A stretch of 64,000 nt of DNA from Staphylococcus sp. M0911 (GTDB lineage Bacteria > Bacillota > Bacilli > Staphylococcales > Staphylococcaceae), in NCBI RefSeq assembly GCF_003491325.1, contig NZ_CP022881.1, positions 868,001 through 932,000 of the forward strand, in the 5' to 3' direction. Positions 1 through 7,864 of this stretch are shown here, in pieces (position 1 is the stretch's first letter; each line of letters starts with the position of its first letter). The notes under the pieces are model-generated. The model was not told where the DNA came from, did no database searches, and worked only from the letters and a program-made list of their open reading frames with translations. The position numbers and the translations under genes are program-made.

Positions 1-1115
1 TTAATTTGAGAAGCTTCAAGTTGTTCTAATACATTTTTACAATCTGCAACGATACCTAAATCAGTGGCTATGATTTTATTGATTTCTGATGGATCAATAT
101 CTACATGAACCACTTTAGCATTAGGTGCAAAATCATCTGGTTTACTGGCGAGTCGATCATCAAAACGACTACCTAAGTTAATTAATAAATCACACTCGGT
201 TAATGCCATATTACTTGCGTATGAACCATGCATACCTCCCATACCTAAGAATAGGGGATGTTCGTATGGAATAGCCCCGAGCCCTAACAGTGTTGTGACA
301 GTTGGAATTTGATGTTGAGTAACAAATTGAGTCAGTAATTCATTGGATTTTGAATGATTGACACCAGCACCTGCTAAAATTAAAGGCTTTTTAGAATGAT
401 TTAAATATTTAACTAACGTGTTAATATCATTTGATTTAGCTACAGTATTAACTTGATAACCTGGTAAATCGATATGGTCAGATAGACCCACATTGGTAGA
501 TAATACGCCCATATCCTTAGGGAAATCTACGACTACCGGACCTTTTCTACCAGAATTAGCTACGTGGAAAGCTTCGTGAACGATTCTAGGAATATCTTCA
601 ACTTTTTTTACTTGATAATTTTGTTTAGTAATAGGAGCGGTCATTGATAATAAATCTGCTTCTTGGAAAGCATCTTTACCGATACCTGGTGTCGCTACTT
701 GTCCTGTAAAGACTACTAATGGTAATGAATCACTATGAGCGTCAGTAATACCTGTAATAGCATTTGTAGCTCCAGGACCACTTGTTACAACAACCACACC
801 AGTTTTACCAGAAATTCGTGCATATCCTTCAGCAGCGTGTGTTGCACCTTGCTCATGTCTTGCTAAAATATGTTTAATTTTACCATCATAAAATGTGTCA
901 TATAGAGGTAATACGGCACCACCTGGATAACCAAAGATAAAATCGACATCTTCATTTTGAAGTGCTTCAACTAATATTTCAGAACCAGGACGCATCTCAT
1001 TTATAGTCTGACTCTTCATATATTCAGGTTTGCTAGATTCAGCAACTTTCATGGTATCTACAGGTTGGTTCGACGTTGCTGTATTATGTTCTGACATATC
1101 ACTAAGTTTAGTCAT
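1..1115 (-). CDS. ilvB: Acetolactate synthase large subunit, N-terminal part (runs off the window)
   Basis: This gene encodes the catalytic ThDP- and FAD-dependent subunit that condenses pyruvate to acetolactate (or with 2-oxobutyrate) in valine, leucine and isoleucine synthesis. About 371 residues from the start are present; the C-terminal part lies outside the window. The ThDP-binding N domain is clear: FGYPGGAVLPLYD, then RHEQGATHAAEGYAR with the catalytic Glu, then TSGPGATN. The central domain follows (GMGGMHGSYASN, LINLGSRFDDR, VHVDID). The start MTKLSDMSEH follows a GGAG-type ribosome site and gives a short extra N-terminal tail before the conserved core. It lies 19 bp after ilvD and shares its leader-controlled transcript. 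No defect is seen in the visible part. Confidence 0.95.
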   Translation of the reverse strand, partial: MTKLSDMSEHNTATSNQPVDTMKVAESSKPEYMKSQTINEMRPGSEILVEALQNEDVDFIFGYPGGAVLPLYDTFYDGKIKHILARHEQGATHAAEGYARISGKTGVVVVTSGPGATNAITGITDAHSDSLPLVVFTGQVATPGIGKDAFQEADLLSMTAPITKQNYQVKKVEDIPRIVHEAFHVANSGRKGPVVVDFPKDMGVLSTNVGLSDHIDLPGYQVNTVAKSNDINTLVKYLNHSKKPLILAGAGVNHSKSNELLTQFVTQHQIPTVTTLLGLGAIPYEHPLFLGMGGMHGSYASNMALTECDLLINLGSRFDDRLASKPDDFAPNAKVVHVDIDPSEINKIIATDLGIVADCKNVLEQLEASQI

Positions 1116-1134
1116 TAAAATCAACTCCTATTAT

Positions 1135-2823
1135 TTAGATAAGATTCTCAGGTACTTGCATGATGCCACCAGTATTGGCACTTGTGACTAATGATGTATA
1201 ACGTGCAAGATAACCAGTCTTAACCTTTGCTTTAAATGGTTCTAATTGTTCTCTACGACGATATAATTCCTCTTCAGGTTGATCAACATTAAGTGTACGA
1301 TTTGTTAAATCGATGGTGATTTCATCACCGTCTCGAATAAGTCCGATTGGCCCACCAGATGCTGCTTCAGGAGAAATATGTCCTACTGCAATGCCTCGTG
1401 TTGCACCTGAAAAACGACCATCTGTAATTAATGCTACATCTTTACCTAATCCTCTACCGACAATAGAAGAAGTAGGGGCTAACATTTCAGGCATACCTGG
1501 GCCGCCTTTAGGTCCTTCATATCTGATAACGACCACATGTCCTTCTCGTACTGTATGATTATCAATGGCTTCAACTGCTTCATCATGTGAATTAAAGCAA
1601 ATCGCTTTACCAGTGAATGTTTTAATTGAAGGATCTACACCACCAACTTTGATAACTGCACCTTTAGGAGCCAGGTTACCAAATAAGATAGATAAACCAC
1701 CTTCTTTATCATATGGCTTCTCAAGCGAATGGATAACATCAAAGTTTTTAATTTCTTTACCTTCATTATTTTCTCGTAAAGTTTTTCCAGTGACTGTGAT
1801 TCTATCTGGATGTAAGGTACCTTCTTTTTTCATTAATTCATTGATAATTGCTGGAACGCCACCTGCTTCGTGAACATCATGCATTGAGTATGAAGAACTT
1901 GGAGCAATTTTAGATAAGTAAGGTGTTTTTTTAGCGACTTCATTAATACGTTCCAAATCATATTCAATACCAGCTTCGTTAGCAATTGCTAATGTGTGTA
2001 ATACTGTATTTGTAGAACCTCCCATAGCCATATCCAGTGCAAAGGCATCATCAATCGCTTCTTTGGTAACAATATCTCTAGGTTTAATATCATTTTTGAT
2101 ATTTTCTACTAATCTAAAGGCAGCTTGACGAATCATTTCACGACGTTGGTCACTAACTGCTAATGCTGTACCATTGTATGGTAATGCTAAACCAAGTACT
2201 TCCATGAGACAGTTCATTGAATTGGCAGTGAACATACCTGCACATGAACCACAAGTAGGGCAGGCATTTTGTTCCATATCTAAGAATTCTTCTTTAGAAA
2301 TAGAACCTTCTTTAAAAGCACCAACGGCTTCAAACATAGAAGATAATGTTAAAGCTTTACCTTGAGCAGATAATCCAGCTTTCATCGGACCACCTGAACA
2401 AAAAATTGCAGGTACATTAGTTCTAACAGCTGCTAGTAACATGCCTGGTGTAATCTTGTCACAGTTTGGAATATAAAATAAACCGTCAAACCAGTGGGCA
2501 TTAATTACAGTTTCTGCAGCATCAGCAATAATTTCTCTAGAAGGTAAAGAATATCTCATTCCAATATGACCCATCGCAATACCGTCATCTACACCAATTG
2601 TATTAAACTCAAATGGAATGGCACCTGCCTCACGAATCGCTTCTTTTGCTATATCAGCTAATTCTCTTAAATGAACATGTCCAGGAACAATATCAATATA
2701 TGAATTACAAATAGCTACGAAAGGTTTGTTCATATCTGTTGGATTTTGAAGTGCGCCCGTAGCATGTAAAAGACTTCTTGCTGGAGCTTGTTGATCTCCT
2801 TTTTTGATCATGTCGCTTCGCAT
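1135..2823 (-). CDS. ilvD: Dihydroxy-acid dehydratase
   Basis: IlvD dehydrates 2,3-dihydroxy-isovalerate and its methyl homologue to 2-oxo acids, the third common step of branched-chain amino acid synthesis. The protein has 562 residues, the usual length. Iron-sulfur ligands are visible in NCDKITPG and in [17 protein letters not shown]. Also visible are the conserved GGSTNTVLH and the C-terminal GRFSGATRG motif. The start [20 protein letters not shown] matches staphylococcal IlvD from memory. It is the first structural gene of the operon, 123 nt after the leader peptide stop, with the attenuator hairpin only about 40 nt upstream of the start. Expression is therefore expected to respond to branched-chain amino acid supply and to CodY. 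Confidence 0.97.
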   Translation of the reverse strand: MRSDMIKKGDQQAPARSLLHATGALQNPTDMNKPFVAICNSYIDIVPGHVHLRELADIAKEAIREAGAIPFEFNTIGVDDGIAMGHIGMRYSLPSREIIADAAETVINAHWFDGLFYIPNCDKITPGMLLAAVRTNVPAIFCSGGPMKAGLSAQGKALTLSSMFEAVGAFKEGSISKEEFLDMEQNACPTCGSCAGMFTANSMNCLMEVLGLALPYNGTALAVSDQRREMIRQAAFRLVENIKNDIKPRDIVTKEAIDDAFALDMAMGGSTNTVLHTLAIANEAGIEYDLERINEVAKKTPYLSKIAPSSSYSMHDVHEAGGVPAIINELMKKEGTLHPDRITVTGKTLRENNEGKEIKNFDVIHSLEKPYDKEGGLSILFGNLAPKGAVIKVGGVDPSIKTFTGKAICFNSHDEAVEAIDNHTVREGHVVVIRYEGPKGGPGMPEMLAPTSSIVGRGLGKDVALITDGRFSGATRGIAVGHISPEAASGGPIGLIRDGDEITIDLTNRTLNVDQPEEELYRRREQLEPFKAKVKTGYLARYTSLVTSANTGGIMQVPENLI

Positions 2824-2863
2824 AATAAATTCCCCCGTAATTTTTTACTATAAGAAAATAAAA

Positions 2864-2889
2864 AACGTCCCAATGGTTATTGGGACGTT
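2864..2889 (-). terminator. ilv attenuator terminator
   Basis: A perfect 10-bp stem (AACGTCCCAA pairs with TTGGGACGTT, loop of 6) is followed on the minus strand by a T-rich run, immediately before ilvD. A competing antiterminator can form just upstream: AAGTCC at 2894-2899 pairs with GGACTT at 2916-2921. The GGGAC in that segment can also pair with GTCCC of the terminator. Mutually exclusive hairpins behind a leader peptide rich in Ile and Leu are the layout of translation-coupled attenuation. Which helix is the pause or protector form is inferred. Confidence 0.88.
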
Positions 2890-2946
2890 CAATAAGTCCC
2901 ATTCAATTACAAATAGGACTTAAACATTTAGTAAATGAAAAAATTA

Positions 2947-3027
2947 CTAAAGTTCGAGCCCTTGAGAGTATAATAAAATAATAATATTTGAAGTTGTCGT
3001 TGAATGTTGCGTTGTATAATGTCTCAT
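2947..3027 (-). CDS. ilv operon leader peptide
   Basis: This is a 26-codon ORF, MRHYTTQHSTTTSNIIILL followed by YSQGLEL, ending just upstream of the attenuator hairpins. It starts with ATG after AAGGGAG. The codon run Ile-Ile-Ile-Leu-Leu is the control signal: ribosomes stalled there for lack of charged tRNA would favour antitermination into ilvD-ilvB. The peptide itself probably has no other role. The layout replaces the T-box found in bacilli and agrees with what is known for staphylococcal ilv-leu operons. Support is by reading frame, ribosome site, codon content and position. Confidence 0.85.
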   Translation of the reverse strand: MRHYTTQHSTTTSNIIILLYSQGLEL

Positions 3028-3139
3028 TTTATTTATACTCCCTTCGTTGAATGGTTATTTATTCTAAATAGTTTGAATTGTTTTAAAATTTATAAACCTA
3101 ATTTACTATAAGGTGAAAATGATGTCAATAATAATTTAG

Positions 3140-3154
3140 AATTTTCTAACAATT
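3140..3154. promoter_or_regulatory. CodY-like box upstream of ilv leader
   Basis: AATTTTCTAACAATT matches the CodY consensus AATTTTCWGAAAATT at 13 of 15 positions. It lies 113 bp upstream of the leader peptide start, between the divergent ilv and tsaE genes. CodY repression of ilv by branched-chain amino acids and GTP is established in S. aureus; binding here is inferred. Confidence 0.6.
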
Positions 3155-3265
3155 ACAAATCTATTTTGTTGAAAATATTTACGAAGAAATATAAGACAAA
3201 ATTTGTTACACTTATTAAGTTAATATATTTATTGTGTAGTTAAAAAGTAAATAGGAGAATGACCT

Positions 3266-3712
3266 ATGATTAGTATTAAAGATAAAAACGAGATGAAACA
3301 ATTTGCGGCTAGATTAGTGGCATTAGTCCAAGCTGGGGATTTAGTTTTACTGAATGGAGATTTAGGTGCAGGTAAAACAACATTCACGCAATTTATAGGT
3401 GAAGCTTTAGGTGTTAAGAGAACAATCAATTCACCAACATTTAATATTATTAAATCTTACAAAGGTACACATTTAAAGTTACATCATATGGATTGCTATA
3501 GACTAGAAGATTCAGAAGAAGATTTAGGATTTGATGAATACTTTGAAGATAATGGCTTAACAGTGATTGAATGGAGCCAATTTATTGAGGATTTACTACC
3601 TGATGAATCACTGACAATAAATATTGAAGTTATTGATGAAATGAGTCGACACATTACGATAGAAGCTAAAGGCGAACATTATGAAGCAATGAAGGAGGCG
3701 TTAGAACAATGA
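3266..3712 (+). CDS. tsaE: tRNA t6A biosynthesis ATPase TsaE
   Basis: TsaE is the ATPase that works with TsaB and TsaD to transfer threonylcarbamoyl to A37 of ANN-decoding tRNAs. The protein has 148 residues, normal for the family. The Walker A motif is GDLGAGKTTFTQ (about residues 31-42), followed by the family motif SPTFNIIKSY and by HHMDCYRLED. The late IEWSQ motif is present. The start follows GGAGAATGACCT. The stop overlaps the tsaB start by 4 nt, so the two are translationally coupled in a tsaE-tsaB-rimI-tsaD operon. It is divergent from the ilv operon. Confidence 0.95.
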   Translation: MISIKDKNEMKQFAARLVALVQAGDLVLLNGDLGAGKTTFTQFIGEALGVKRTINSPTFNIIKSYKGTHLKLHHMDCYRLEDSEEDLGFDEYFEDNGLTVIEWSQFIEDLLPDESLTINIEVIDEMSRHITIEAKGEHYEAMKEALEQ

Positions 3713-4371
3713 AATTATTATTGATAGATACGTCCAATCAGCCTTTATCTGTCGCATTAACAGATGGCAATGATGTTTTAGCTGAAATAACCAATAATTC
3801 AAAGACGAATCATTCAGTACAATTAATGCCTGAGATTGAACGTTTATTTAAAGAAAGTAGTATCTCAAAAAATGATCTCGATGGCATCGTAGTTGCTGAA
3901 GGCCCAGGTTCATATACTGGATTAAGAATTGGTGTGACGACTGCTAAAACACTTGCCTATGCATTAAATTGTAAATTGTATGGCGTTTCTTCATTAAAAG
4001 CTTTGGCAGCAACTGTTAGCGAAAAAAACAAACTTTTAGTACCCATTTTTGACGCCCGACGTGAAGCGGTTTATGCAGGAATTTACCAAAGAAAAAATGG
4101 AATATTAGAAACTGTATTAGACGATCAATATATTTCAATTAACGACTTGAAACTGAAATTACATGAACTTGATCAACCACATGTATTTATAGGTGAAGAT
4201 ACGGTTAAATTAGAACATTTGCTAGATGCTAAGGGCATTAATCAATTACCACAAGCATCAGTCATGAAAAATTTAATTAGCCAGCCAACTGAAATCCATA
4301 GTTTTGTTCCTAAATATCATAAAATAACTGAGGCGGAAAGAAATTGGATAGACCAACAGAAGAACAATTAA
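3709..4371 (+). CDS. tsaB: tRNA t6A biosynthesis scaffold TsaB
   Basis: TsaB is the non-catalytic ASKHA-fold partner that forms a heterodimer with TsaD in the threonylcarbamoyl transfer complex. The 220-residue protein starts LLIDTSNQPLSVAL and has the conserved GPGSYTGLRIGV and DARREAVYAG motifs. It lacks the metal-binding HxxxH of TsaD, as expected for TsaB. It overlaps tsaE by 4 nt and the likely start of rimI by 28 nt, so all are read from one transcript. Confidence 0.95.
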   Translation: MKLLLIDTSNQPLSVALTDGNDVLAEITNNSKTNHSVQLMPEIERLFKESSISKNDLDGIVVAEGPGSYTGLRIGVTTAKTLAYALNCKLYGVSSLKALAATVSEKNKLLVPIFDARREAVYAGIYQRKNGILETVLDDQYISINDLKLKLHELDQPHVFIGEDTVKLEHLLDAKGINQLPQASVMKNLISQPTEIHSFVPKYHKITEAERNWIDQQKNN

Positions 4372-4808
4372 ATATTAGAAAAATGAGTAAAGATGATGTT
4401 CCAGCAGTCTTTGACATTGAAAGATCTAGTTTTAATGATAGTTCATGGTCAATCGATGCATTTTATCATGAAATTGAAAAGAATGAGTTTGCTAATTATT
4501 TCGTCATAGAATTTAACCATACGATTATTGGATATTTAGGATTATGGGTTGTCATTGATCAAGCACAAATAACCACAGTTGCGATTGCAGAGCAATTTAG
4601 AGGATATGGTTTAGGACAATTATTATTAAAATATGTCATGAATTATGCGAGACATCGATGTGAAGTGATGAGTTTAGAAGTTAGAGTGGATAATACAGTG
4701 GCTCAACATGTTTATCAAAATTTAGGTTTTCAATATGGTGGAAAACGAAAAAATTATTATGGAGAAGGGCAGGATGCATTAGTCATGTGGGTGAATTTAC
4801 GTGAATAA
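4344..4808 (+). CDS. rimI: Ribosomal protein bS18 N-acetyltransferase RimI
   Basis: This is a GNAT acetyltransferase of the RimI type, which acetylates the N-terminal alanine of ribosomal protein bS18 in characterised members. The 154 residues show the acetyl-CoA loop [14 protein letters not shown] and the C-terminal [17 protein letters not shown] segment ending in the R-K-N-Y-Y-G motif. The start is TTG inside tsaB. A later ATG at 4383 would cut the first strand (LNIRKM), so TTG is preferred. The gene sits between tsaB and tsaD, a common arrangement. The exact substrate here is inferred from context. Confidence 0.88.
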   Translation: MDRPTEEQLNIRKMSKDDVPAVFDIERSSFNDSSWSIDAFYHEIEKNEFANYFVIEFNHTIIGYLGLWVVIDQAQITTVAIAEQFRGYGLGQLLLKYVMNYARHRCEVMSLEVRVDNTVAQHVYQNLGFQYGGKRKNYYGEGQDALVMWVNLRE

Positions 4809-5838
4809 TCAACAGACATTAATTTTAGCAATAGAGACAAGTTGTGATGAAACAAGTGTAAGTATTATTAAAAATGGTACGGAAATATTGTCCAATACAG
4901 TGTTAAGCCAAATTGAAAGTCATAAGCGCTTTGGTGGTGTTGTACCTGAAATTGCTAGTCGTCATCATGTCGAAGGAATCACAACGACTATAGACACTGC
5001 TTTACAAACTGCAAATGTGACTATGAATGATATTAATGCTATCGCTGTAACGCAAGGACCTGGACTTATAGGTGCGTTACTCATAGGTATTAATGCAGCG
5101 AAAGCACTTGCATTTGCATATGATATACCATTAATACCCGTTCACCATATTGCAGGACATATCTATGCGAATCATTTAGAAACGCCTTTAACATTTCCAT
5201 TAATGGCATTAATCGTTTCAGGAGGTCATACAGAATTGGTTTATATGAAAGATCATCTCCATTTTAAAGTGATAGGTGAAACAAGAGATGATGCTGTAGG
5301 TGAAGCATATGATAAAGTAGCACGTACAATTGACTTGCCATATCCAGGTGGACCTCAAATAGATCAATTAGCAGCTATAGGTGAAGATACGTATCAATTT
5401 CCTAGAGTTTGGTTAGAAAAAGAAAGTTATGATTTCAGTTTTAGTGGACTAAAAAGTGCAGTTATTAATCAATTGCATAATCAACGTCAAAAAGGGCAAG
5501 ACATTGTGCCAGAAAATGTGGCAACTAGCTTCCAAAATAGTGTTGTTGAAGTGTTAACAACTAAAGCGATACATGCTTGCAAAGCGTATAACGTTAAGCG
5601 ATTAATTGTTGCTGGTGGTGTAGCAAGTAATCGTGGACTAAGAGAAAGTATTTCTAAACAGTGTGAAAATAATCAAATCCAATTAACCATTCCTACACCA
5701 AAATTATGTACTGACAATGCAGCGATGATTGGTGCAGCAGGTCATTTCTTGTATTTAGCAGGCATTCGTGGGGATATGGCAATGAATGGACAAAATAATA
5801 TCGATATTGAAGATTTTTCAATTGAATCTTTATCATAA
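4801..5838 (+). CDS. tsaD: tRNA threonylcarbamoyltransferase TsaD
   Basis: TsaD is the catalytic subunit that transfers the threonylcarbamoyl group to tRNA A37; it was formerly called Gcp. The 345 residues begin [16 protein letters not shown]. The metal-binding HxxxH is seen in [11 protein letters not shown] (about residues 112-122). SGGHTEL and the C-terminal [14 protein letters not shown] are also present. The start codon is GTG overlapping the rimI stop, which indicates coupling. This is the last gene of the operon and is followed by a hairpin terminator. Confidence 0.97.
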   Translation: MNNQQTLILAIETSCDETSVSIIKNGTEILSNTVLSQIESHKRFGGVVPEIASRHHVEGITTTIDTALQTANVTMNDINAIAVTQGPGLIGALLIGINAAKALAFAYDIPLIPVHHIAGHIYANHLETPLTFPLMALIVSGGHTELVYMKDHLHFKVIGETRDDAVGEAYDKVARTIDLPYPGGPQIDQLAAIGEDTYQFPRVWLEKESYDFSFSGLKSAVINQLHNQRQKGQDIVPENVATSFQNSVVEVLTTKAIHACKAYNVKRLIVAGGVASNRGLRESISKQCENNQIQLTIPTPKLCTDNAAMIGAAGHFLYLAGIRGDMAMNGQNNIDIEDFSIESLS

Positions 5839-5842
5839 TTAT

Positions 5843-5890
5843 AAAGTCAGTAATGCGAGATTAAATAGAATCTCACACTACTGACTTTTT
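5843..5890 (+). terminator. Terminator after tsaD
   Basis: The outer stem AAAGTCAGTA / TACTGACTTT encloses a second small hairpin and is followed by TTATTATA. It ends 2 bp before the stop of the convergent MutS-like gene. Confidence 0.75.
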
Positions 5891-5891
5891 A

Positions 5892-7514
5892 TTATATATC
5901 CTTAACTTGTTGTTTGGCACGTTCATAAATATCAGTAGGGAATTGTGTCAATCTTAGCAATTCGATTGCATTTCTTGTATTTGCTTTACCTGGTTTGATT
6001 TTAAAGTCAAACGCAATGGAATCATCTTTAATTGATTCATTAAAGTGATAATTTGTATAAGATATATTTAATAAATTTGATAATTCAATATCATGTGTTG
6101 CAGCTAATACATAGTAATTTGGCAAGTGAGATAAATAAGTTAATACTGATTCAGAAGCGGCAATACGTTCTGTAGTATTGGTTCCTTTAAAGATTTCATC
6201 AATGAAACAGTATACTTGATTATCCGTTGAAATATTGAATAAACGGCGAATGGATTTCAATTCAGCCATAAAATAGCTATCTCCTGATAAGACATCATCT
6301 GCATTAGCCATAGACGTGTAGACTAATCCAGGTACATATTTAAATTGAGTGGCTGTTGCAGTGTTAATTGTTTGAGCCAAAATAAGATTAAGCGCAACAG
6401 TCTTCATGAAGGTTGATTTACCAGATGCATTCGAACCGGTTAATAAAATATTTCGATTGAGATTTAAATCATTTGGAACAGCATTGTTAATTAATGGATG
6501 TACAAGTTGATTAAACTCACATAATTGCTGTTGAGTATTACTATTTTGAATTATTTCAGGTTCGCAGTATGCTTCTAATGTCTCTTGGTATAAGGCAATT
6601 GCATAATGATTATCTAATTGGCCAATATAATCGTAGCATTTTAATACTTCATCTAAATATTTATAGTAACTATGTTGAATCGTGTGAAAAATAAGATAAT
6701 CTAACATAAATATAGTTTTAATTAATAAAACAAAGGCTGATGCAAAGTCAACGCTTTCGACTTTAGCTAATATGCCACTTAAATATCTTGCAGTTTTAAA
6801 GTGATTGAAATTAACGTCTATTTGCGGTGTTCCCTCTATATCAGTAAGATTTTTACACTGCTTTAAAATATTAGCAGTATAAAAAATGGTTTTTAAATCT
6901 TGTTCATAAGTTCGTTTTAAACTGACCGATAAAATGATATTAATCACACATGCCATGATGAATAACAGAATACCATTTGACGCATCAAAGCACGTATAAA
7001 TTAAAGCGATTATTGGTAATAAGGGGGCTAGCATAAATATTTTTTGACATTTAATAGGTGTGAGTTGATCGGGAAAATGTGGATAGACACTTTTACCAAC
7101 TAGACCTAACCGTAATGAAACCTGATTCCTAAAAGAAGTATCTTCTTTAAAACGATTGAGTAATATTTTATTGTTCATTTTAAACATTCTACGTAATGTT
7201 GCATATAAACGCATCTCCCCAAGTGCTGTGAAATTGAAATTCATACTTTGAAATAATGCATCCATATTTAAGTCAGACCATGTCTTGTTATCAATTAGTT
7301 GACGATCATCATAGTTATCAAAATAGGTTTGAAATTGATAATCATATTTCGCATTTGGCCTGATAAATTTTTCTAACTTTTCTTGATTAGACCATAAGCC
7401 GTTAATTTTATTAATGAACTGTCGTCTATTAATGATAGAAGTAATGATACTAACGACTGTGGTTAATATAATAACGCCTAAAACAAATAATAAAAATAAC
7501 TGTGGGTCATTCAT
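5892..7514 (-). CDS. Membrane-anchored MutS-family ATPase
   Basis: This 540-residue protein has a C-terminal MutS-type ATPase domain. Walker A is GSNASGKSTFMKT (about residues 359-371), followed by the MutS helix region and Walker B in YCFIDEIFKGTNTTER, then the AATHD switch. The N-terminus is not a mismatch-recognition domain. It has one hydrophobic segment at residues 6-30 and two more around 160-200 (MLAPLLPIIALIYT and FIMACVINIILSV), so the protein is probably membrane bound. Canonical MutS and MutS2 lack these. It is conserved in staphylococci from memory, but its function is unknown; a role in mismatch repair should not be assumed. It is a lone gene converging on tsaD. Confidence 0.8.
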   Translation of the reverse strand: MNDPQLFLLFVLGVIILTTVVSIITSIINRRQFINKINGLWSNQEKLEKFIRPNAKYDYQFQTYFDNYDDRQLIDNKTWSDLNMDALFQSMNFNFTALGEMRLYATLRRMFKMNNKILLNRFKEDTSFRNQVSLRLGLVGKSVYPHFPDQLTPIKCQKIFMLAPLLPIIALIYTCFDASNGILLFIMACVINIILSVSLKRTYEQDLKTIFYTANILKQCKNLTDIEGTPQIDVNFNHFKTARYLSGILAKVESVDFASAFVLLIKTIFMLDYLIFHTIQHSYYKYLDEVLKCYDYIGQLDNHYAIALYQETLEAYCEPEIIQNSNTQQQLCEFNQLVHPLINNAVPNDLNLNRNILLTGSNASGKSTFMKTVALNLILAQTINTATATQFKYVPGLVYTSMANADDVLSGDSYFMAELKSIRRLFNISTDNQVYCFIDEIFKGTNTTERIAASESVLTYLSHLPNYYVLAATHDIELSNLLNISYTNYHFNESIKDDSIAFDFKIKPGKANTRNAIELLRLTQFPTDIYERAKQQVKDI

Positions 7515-7625
7515 TTAAAAACTCCTTGATGTATTGTTTTTTTAATTATTTCATATCATTTAATTTGAAACAATCAATGATAAAAATGAGAAGTCAGAAG
7601 ATATGTCAATAGGGAACATGCGTAC

Positions 7626-7756
7626 TTATCAACAATAAGTGCACAACTTGTGGATAAGTGGTGTTAATTTTTGTGGATATAGCAAATTTTTATCTGAATA
7701 ACTCTAAAATTTAGTTACATATTACCTGTGGATAACTAGGATAACTCTGTGGATAG
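7626..7756. other. Cluster of DnaA-box-like sites
   Basis: The 350-bp gap between the MutS-like gene and the ABC-F gene holds four TGTGGATA-type sites in one orientation: 7649-7657 (TGTGGATAA, exact), 7672-7680 (one mismatch), 7727-7735 (exact) and 7748-7756 (one mismatch). An opposed TTATCAACA lies at 7626-7634. The rest of the gap is AT-rich with no gene. DnaA-box clusters away from oriC are known in Bacillus as initiation-control sites; a similar role here is inferred. Confidence 0.6.
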
Positions 7757-7810
7757 CCATCAGATAGGCGAAAATGAATGTTAATAATAATCAATTAAAA
7801 ATCAGAAAAA

Positions 7811-7847
7811 AGACACTAAAAAGTAGAAAATCTACTTTCTAGTGTCT
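7811..7847 (-). terminator. Terminator after the ABC-F gene
   Basis: A 17-bp stem with one mismatch (AGACACTA...TAGTGTCT outer arms, AAGTAGA / TCTACTT inner arms, 3-nt loop) is followed by five T on the minus strand, 18 bp past the ABC-F stop. Confidence 0.85.
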
Positions 7848-7864
7848 GGAAAAATAATAGTTAT

